Shown here in pieces: positions 18,367 to 22,185 of a stretch of 22,185 nt of DNA. The notes beneath the pieces are model-generated. The model had not been told where the DNA came from and did not search any database. It was given only the letters and a program-made list of their open reading frames with translations. The stretch spans positions 1-22,185 of the forward strand of contig JADKBK010000027.1 in assembly GCA_016715075.1 (NCBI GenBank), written 5' to 3'. Within the stretch, counting starts at the first letter, position 1, and each line of letters begins with the position of its first letter. Origin of the DNA: Bacteroidales bacterium. Lineage in GTDB: Bacteria > Bacteroidota > Bacteroidia > Bacteroidales > VadinHA17. The position numbers and the translations under genes were made by a program.

Positions 18367-18666
18367 TTACCCCCTGTAACTCCTGATATACCATTCTTTA
18401 AAATCCGGTATTGATTCTGGTCCATAACCGCTCCAGTGCATATAACGGTTGAAGAGCAGTCTTTTAAGTGTTAATGGAACGCCGTCATCCTTTTCAAAGT
18501 CGCTTAATCCGTTCCCTTCATATTCACCAAATCCGTCATAGTCTCCATCAAATTCCACCCACTTCATTTCATATAACCAAAACAACTCTTTACCAGCCTT
18601 TGTCAATGCCTTTGGACATTTCTTTTCACCCTTGAAGTATTTTAAATTGCTGTAATCTGAAATCAT
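18367..18666 (-). CDS. Small acidic protein of unknown function
   Basis: A protein of 99 residues in the opposite direction, converging on the membrane protein gene (22 bases between stops). The sequence is rich in Asp, Glu, Trp, Tyr and Gly (KWVEFDGDYDGFGEYEGNG, then GVPLTLKRLLFNRYMHWSGYG and a C-terminal FKEWYIRSY). No signal peptide or helix is evident. Its composition and intact frame argue that it is real. I do not recognise the family. Small acidic proteins of this sort are sometimes immunity proteins, but no toxin lies next to it. Confidence 0.6.
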   Translation of the reverse strand: MISDYSNLKYFKGEKKCPKALTKAGKELFWLYEMKWVEFDGDYDGFGEYEGNGLSDFEKDDGVPLTLKRLLFNRYMHWSGYGPESIPDFKEWYIRSYRG

Positions 18667-19080
18667 TATAACTGTTCTTTTTTATAGCAGTTAAGGTTTA
18701 CGCTGTTTATGCAAAGATAGAGAGAAGCTGCAATCAATTCAAAAATTACCCTTGTTTCTCCATTCTTCCCATGTGGAGCATATCCTGGAAGTGCCAATGG
18801 TAAAATTGGGCTGTCTGTAAAGCCTCTGTGTCCTCTATGACACCTCTGTCTCCGCCCCTGCAAACCGGCTCCTTCGCTAAATCTGCCCACAGGGCAAATT
18901 TTACTCAACCCCTGTGTAGGTTTTTACAGACTTGGACGGCCCCTGTGGCCTCTGGAAGTTCTTACTTACTTATTAAAAATCTCACCCGAAATACATTTTT
19001 ACCCATTCAGCTGTGTCCAATTCAGAAAACTCAATCGTTATTGGGTATAATTAATATTTATAAACAATTAAAACTCAAAA
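18667..19080. other. Intergenic region with MITE-like element
   Basis: No supported gene. Open frames on both strands cross the repeat at 18808-18943 and are not credible. Near 19046 is a TATAAT that could serve the next gene. Confidence 0.5.
18808..18943. repeat. Second MITE-like element, GGGGCYGT tips
   Basis: The left end is GGGCTGTCTGTAAAG. The right end is TTTTTACAGACTTGGACGGCCCC, the inverse of GGGGCCGTCCAAGTCTGTAAAAA. The GTCTGTAAA/TTTACAGAC arms at 18813 and 18931 are perfect. Inside are CCTCTGTGTCCTCT and a right-hand CCCCTGTGTAGG. The outer tip resembles the element at 3264, but the interior differs. Confidence 0.55.
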
Positions 19081-19452
19081 ATGATGGCAACAAAAACAAT
19101 GACAACCCGTGAGGTAGCAGACAGATTAGTTGAACTATGCCGTAAAGGTCTGGTACTTGAAGCACAGCAGGAACTTTTTGCAGATGAAGTAACAAGTCAT
19201 GAGCCGGCACATTCACAAACACCTCCTGCTATAGGAAAAGAAGCCGTCCTGGCAAAAGGGAAGCATTTTGTGTCCCTGATCGAAGAACGTCGCAGCGGTT
19301 CATTTGAAGATCCGATTATTGCAGGCGATTATTTCAGCTTTGTTTGTAAGCTTGATGCAACACTGAAAGGTGTTGGAAAAGTGGTCTGGGATGAAATATG
19401 TGTCTTTGGTGTTAAAAATGGCAAAGTAATTTCTGAACAATTCTTCTATTAA
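19081..19452 (+). CDS. NTF2/SnoaL-like protein
   Basis: An intact small protein of 123 residues (or 122 from the second ATG at 19084). It fits the NTF2-like cone fold: an N-terminal helix (TTREVADRLVELCRKGLVLEAQQELFAD), a short EPAHS segment, a helix with KEAVLAKGKHFVSLIEE, and three closing strands (GSFEDPIIAGDYFSFVCKLDATLK, GKVVWDEICVFGVKNGKVISEQFFY). This family includes small enzymes and binding proteins, and the pocket here cannot be assigned. It precedes a broken YCII/DGPF gene and an ECF sigma factor. In ECF41 sigma factors an NTF2/SnoaL domain is fused to the sigma factor, so a separate one beside an ECF42-type factor may have a regulatory or detoxifying link. Confidence 0.8.
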   Translation: MMATKTMTTREVADRLVELCRKGLVLEAQQELFADEVTSHEPAHSQTPPAIGKEAVLAKGKHFVSLIEERRSGSFEDPIIAGDYFSFVCKLDATLKGVGKVVWDEICVFGVKNGKVISEQFFY

Positions 19453-19480
19453 TTGTTTATCTGATAATAAATATACTACT

Positions 19481-19826
19481 ATAAGGAAGAATTTTATTGG
19501 TATTCAGACAGGACTCTGCTACTGAAGAGCCCCAGTTATCGCCGGCTCAGCTGCAGGCTATGATGAAGCCCTGGCGGGATTGGATAGGGAGCATTGCCGC
19601 TCAGAATAAACTGGTGAGTTCAGGCAACCGGTTAACCTCGGATGGGAGAGTGGTAAATCAAACGGGGTGATTACAAATGGCCCTTATGTTGAGATGAAGA
19701 AGCAATCGGTGGTTATATTATCATACGGGCAAACTCTATTGAGTGAAGCTGCCGGACTTTCAAAGGCCTGCCCGATTTTAAGGTGGGAGTAATGTTGAAA
19801 TCCGAACCATCGTTCCAATGGATTAA
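19481..19826 (+). pseudogene. YCII/DGPF-family protein, heavily frameshifted
   Basis: Piecing three frames together gives a nearly complete YCII/DGPF protein: RQDSATEEPQLSPAQLQAMM, KPWRDWIGSIAAQNKLVSSG, NRLTSDGRVVNQTGVITNGP, YVEMKEAIGGYIIIRANSIE, EAAGLSKACPILR, NVEIRTIVPMD, ending at a TAA at 19824. At least five single-base changes interrupt it: near 19483 (start codon ATG lost), 19492-19495, 19664-19669 (missing G), 19698-19703 (missing G), 19742 (extra T) and 19781-19790 (missing Gs). No frame could produce it as written. Such proteins are the usual neighbours of ECF42 sigma factors and are thought to be small enzymes or binding proteins. The density of changes is the highest in the window, so genuine decay is possible. 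Confidence 0.8.
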
Positions 19827-19913
19827 TCAAATTGAAGAATACTTTATGGGGGTATTGAAAAGTTTAAATCCATTAGCATGTAAAGTCGAAAGAGCTTAAT
19901 ATAAATGATTTGT

Positions 19914-19935
19914 CTTTGCGAACTTTGCGTTTTCC
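19914..19935. repeat. Fragment of the 3264 MITE arm
   Basis: CTTTGCGAACTTTGCGTTTTCC matches 3354-3375 with one mismatch in 22 bases. It lies between the broken YCII gene and the sigma factor gene, without the other arm. Confidence 0.6.
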
Positions 19936-20000
19936 ACTGCGTGCTATGCTTGCAGTTGGTCGGAAATTGATTTTCTGTTTACCCCCAGTTCCTACAATTT

Positions 20001-20028
20001 GAAAGGGAGGGGATGAAGACTCCCTTTC
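20001..20028 (+). promoter_or_regulatory. Hairpin directly before the sigma factor start
   Basis: GAAAGGGAG at 20001-20009 pairs perfectly with CTCCCTTTC at 20020-20028 around a 10-base loop, ending 3 bases before the ATG at 20032. The purine-rich arm would be the only Shine-Dalgarno-like sequence. Similar GGGAGGGG/CTCCCTTTCCCC repeats occur as dispersed elements in Bacteroidota, so it may be a repeat and not a control site. Confidence 0.5.
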
Positions 20029-20031
20029 CCC

Positions 20032-21257
20032 ATGGATGAAAGAGAATTAATACCACATCTGTTCAAAACGGAGTACCGGAAAATAATTTCGGTACTCTGT
20101 AAACTATTTGGTATTGAACACATTGAAATCGCAGAAGACATTGTCAGCGATACATTTCTCCTGGCTTCTGAAACCTGGGGACAGAAAGGACTGCCGCAAA
20201 ATCCAACCGCATGGCTTTACACTGTTTCAAAAAACAGGACACTTGACTATTTCAAACACAACAAGATCTTCACTGAAAAAATAATTGTTGAAGTAAGGCA
20301 AACTCAACAATCATCGCATGAAAATAGAAATTGATCTGTCTGAAAAGAATATATATGACAGATCAGTTACAAATGATGTTTGCCATCTGCAATCCCGTTA
20401 TATCAGTTCAGGATCAGATTTGCCTATCGCTGAATATTCTTTGCGGTTTTGGAGCCGATGAAATTGCGGATGCGTTTTTATCAAACAGACAGATTATATA
20501 CAAGCGGCTTTCAAGGGCAAAAGATAAATTACGAATTGAAAAAGTAAAAATCGAACTGCCGTCACCGGCGGAAATAAGTAACAGGCTGGATACTGTACTG
20601 ACAACATTGTACCTGCTGTTCAGTGAAGGTTATTACTCAACTTCACAAAATACAACTCTAAGAAAGGATCTTTGTGTTGAAGCAATGCGGTTAAATCTAT
20701 TACTCCTGGAGAATGAACTTACTAACACACCTGAAGCAAATGCTTTACTCTCATTAATGTGTTTTCATTCCTCAAGGTTTGAAGCCAGGACAGATAAAAA
20801 CGGAGATCTGATATTATACGAAGAGCAGGATGAATCACTCTGGAACAAGGAACTGATTCAAAAAGGAGAGTATTATCTCAACCAGGCCGCGCAGGGAAAG
20901 AAACTTTCAAAGTATCATCTTGAAGCATCAATAGCTTACTGGCACACACAAGGCAGACTCAACAGAAAAATGGGAGAGTATACTGCGGTTGTACAACAGA
21001 TTGCTGCAAATAGAATATTCTCCGATTGCAGCAATGAACCGGACCTATGCCTTAGCCAAGGCAAACGGAGTGAATGAAGCAATCGTAGAAGCTGAAAATT
21101 GAATCTGGCAGATAATCACTTCTACTTTACTCTCCTTGGGGTGTTGTATCAGACTGTTGATAAAGAAAAATCAAAAAGACATTTTCTGACAGCGCTGTCA
21201 TTGGCTAAATCTACGGCCGACAAACAGACAATTAAGCTGAAGCTGGAGAGTCTTTAA
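20032..21257 (+). CDS. ECF sigma factor, ECF42 type with C-terminal DUF6596-like domain, frameshifted
   Basis: A reconstructed sigma factor of about 408 residues. Region 2 is at the start (LFKTEYRKIISVLCKLFGIE, then AEDIVSDTFLLASETW and PTAWLYTVSKNRTLDYFK). Region 4 follows (LSLNILCGFGADEIADAFL then RQIIYKRLSRAKDKLR). The long C-terminal part (SNRLDTVLTTLYLLFSEGYY, RKDLCVEAMRLNLLL, LLSLMCFHSSRFEARTDKNG, YHLEASIAYWHTQ, TEKWESILRLYNRLLQIEYS, MNRTYALAKANGVNEA, FYFTLLGVLY) is the helical extension of ECF42 factors. Frame changes fall near 20300-20320, 20355, 20950 and 21098 (an AAAA run), and the last stop is TAA at 21255. ECF42 factors lack a classical anti-sigma factor, and control is thought to lie in the extension. 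Likely targets include the neighbouring YCII and NTF2-like genes. Confidence 0.85.
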
Positions 21258-21653
21258 GCCTGAGAAAAACTAAGGCAAGTTTCCGGATTTCACTCATTAA
21301 AGTCGTTTTCACGCGTTTCATCAGAGACAAACTTGTATTAATTGCCTGGAATTATTGAAAATCTTCTAGATTTTATCACAGGATTTTATCTCTTGGTCAA
21401 TATCATCTCTTCAGGAATATTAATGAAAAACAGGTAACAGAATACAGCTATTCCTTTGTATATCTTCTATTTAGCTTTGGGTTGGAGTCAGGTCGCACCC
21501 ATTTTTCCTGTTTTGCATGTAAATTTCACCGTCATTTTGACGAATTTGCTATATCCGGTTATCAACCGGGATTTCCTGTGAGTATTCGGCAGATTTTAAG
21601 TGATAAAGATTTTTTTGCAGTTCTCATTTGCCCACTAATTGGTCATATGGGGC
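21258..21653. other. Intergenic region without recognised gene
   Basis: About 400 bases. An open frame from a TTG at 21482 runs through this region into the small gene at 21771, but its upstream part lacks protein character. Two small inverted repeats are visible: CGTCATTTTGACG near 21530 and CCGGTT/AACCGG at 21555-21569. Confidence 0.45.
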
Positions 21654-21682
21654 TTGACAGACGTACTTATGCAATCTATCTT
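21654..21682 (+). promoter_or_regulatory. Candidate promoter TTGACA-17-TATCTT
   Basis: TTGACA at 21654-21659, a 17-base spacer and TATCTT(TA) at 21677-21682. The second box also fits a Bacteroidota TAnnTTT element. It lies about 88 bases before the small gene at 21771. Confidence 0.45.
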
Positions 21683-21770
21683 TACATCAACAGCAAATTC
21701 AAAAAAGGAACGGGAAACAACTTAAGAAATCAGTCAGGAAAATTAAACTTAAAACTAAAAACTACAGCAA

Positions 21771-21910
21771 TGAGAACAATTTACCAGATTAATTCAAATG
21801 AAATTGGTGAAGTCTTATTAAAGAGAAGAAGAATAGCAAAATCATTACGCTGGTGGTTGCGTGAAAGCGGACACGATTATACCTCAACATTTTCTGTAAG
21901 ACCAGTTTAA
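21771..21910 (+). CDS. Very small basic protein
   Basis: A gene for 46 residues beginning at ATG 21771 and ending TAA at 21908. The sequence (MRTIYQINSNEIGEVLLKRR, then a KSLRWWLRESGHDYTSTFSV part) is strongly basic in the middle and carries a tryptophan pair, suggesting nucleic acid or membrane contact. A promoter-like sequence lies upstream. I do not recognise it. The alternative, a longer frame from TTG 21482, is less likely because the upstream part has no protein-like character. Confidence 0.45.
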
Positions 21911-21923
21911 TCATAGCTTAAAC

Positions 21924-22013
21924 ATGACATTAATTTTACTTGTCGGGATACTCATTCACAGTATAATGCGTTTCATCCGGCGCAAATCAGGTAAAACTGT
22001 TTCGATTCAATAA
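21924..22013 (+). CDS. Possible 29-residue single-helix membrane peptide
   Basis: Starting 13 bases after the previous stop, ATG 21924 opens a short frame: MTLILLVGILIHSIM, then RFIRRKSGKTVSIQ. It is one hydrophobic helix followed by a basic tail, the layout of small membrane peptides and of type I toxins. There is no other support, and chance cannot be excluded at this length. Confidence 0.25.
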   Translation: MTLILLVGILIHSIMRFIRRKSGKTVSIQ

Positions 22014-22080
22014 GGCTTAGGAGCCTGGACTGATTATTGGAAAATATATATAAATATTTGCATAGGTTTTAGGATAATAA

Positions 22081-22098
22081 TTAGGGTTAGAGTTAGAG
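22081..22098 (+). repeat. Three hexamer repeats TTAGGG-TTAGAG-TTAGAG
   Basis: A short tandem run of three TTAGRG units at the edge of an AT-rich non-coding stretch. Its length is too short to mean much. Confidence 0.4.
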
Positions 22099-22111
22099 GA
22101 TTACCGCCTGA

Positions 22112-22125
22112 CAGTGTTGGGCAGT
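22112..22125 (+). repeat. 14-base repeat, copy 2
   Basis: CAGTGTTGGGCAGT, identical to 15247-15260. It lies in the non-coding tail (22014-22185), which holds no gene that I can see. Confidence 0.5.
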
Positions 22126-22169
22126 AATTCTATTTAAGCGCCTTGCATCTCAAATCACATCCTGATTCG

Positions 22170-22185
22170 CTGATGTGCTCATCAG
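22170..22185. repeat. Short hairpin at the window end
   Basis: CTGATG and CATCAG around a 4-base loop TGCT. It is cut by the window end, so its meaning is unclear. Confidence 0.3.

Noticed and set aside
21482..21770. Long upstream extension of the small gene at 21771
   Set aside because: It starts at a TTG, the codons before 21771 look non-coding, and a promoter-like sequence lies inside it.
22081..22098. Telomere-like TTAGGG repeats
   Set aside because: Only three imperfect units; chance in AT-rich DNA is the simplest explanation.
1..22185. CRISPR arrays, tRNA and rRNA genes
   Set aside because: No regularly spaced repeats and no tRNA T-arm or rRNA-like blocks were seen.

Overview
The window looks like an AT-rich chromosomal segment of a Bacteroidota bacterium, probably an environmental Bacteroidales-like lineage. 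The pointers are a TonB-dependent receptor with an N-terminal CarboxypepD_reg-like domain followed 4 bases later by a DUF4249 lipoprotein, a FISUMP-domain lipoprotein, small outer-membrane barrel proteins, lipobox proteins, starts that mostly lack a Shine-Dalgarno sequence, and TATTTTG-like -7 elements. I see no tRNA, rRNA, CRISPR array, intact transposase or phage gene.

Layout. 1-2.4 kb: a membrane-anchored MtfA-like zinc peptidase and a secreted esterase with C-terminal TPR-like repeats. 2.5-6.3 kb: an outer-membrane barrel protein, a MITE-like element, a very small ABC pair (a 107-residue membrane protein overlapping its ATPase), a 138-residue membrane protein and a membrane-anchored metallophosphoesterase. 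6.7-11.7 kb: a secreted or anchored alpha/beta hydrolase, a lipoprotein plus barrel pair that share a small domain, a membrane-anchored VOC (glyoxalase-fold) protein, and a FISUMP lipoprotein ending in a clear terminator. 11.9-15.0 kb, minus strand: the receptor/DUF4249 operon, with two 15-bp direct repeats exactly 20 bp apart in its promoter. 15.9-18.7 kb: a two-HKD phospholipase D-like protein with a conserved N-terminal domain, a three-helix membrane protein and a small acidic protein. 19.1-21.3 kb: an NTF2/SnoaL-like protein, a broken YCII/DGPF gene and an ECF sigma factor of the ECF42 type (C-terminal DUF6596-like region), a recognisable regulatory module. The last kilobase holds two very small possible genes and short repeats.

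The most important caution for a reader is that at least nine genes are split by single-base frameshifts. Most are explained by one base missing from a short run of identical bases, with conserved protein sequence resuming at once in the next frame. This looks more like uncorrected sequencing error than true gene decay, although the YCII gene is hit so often that real decay is possible there. I annotated these genes at their reconstructed full extents and give the break points.

Nothing here is a proven new system. The best candidates are the phospholipase D/membrane protein pair, the miniature ABC pair and the operator-like repeats at the receptor operon.
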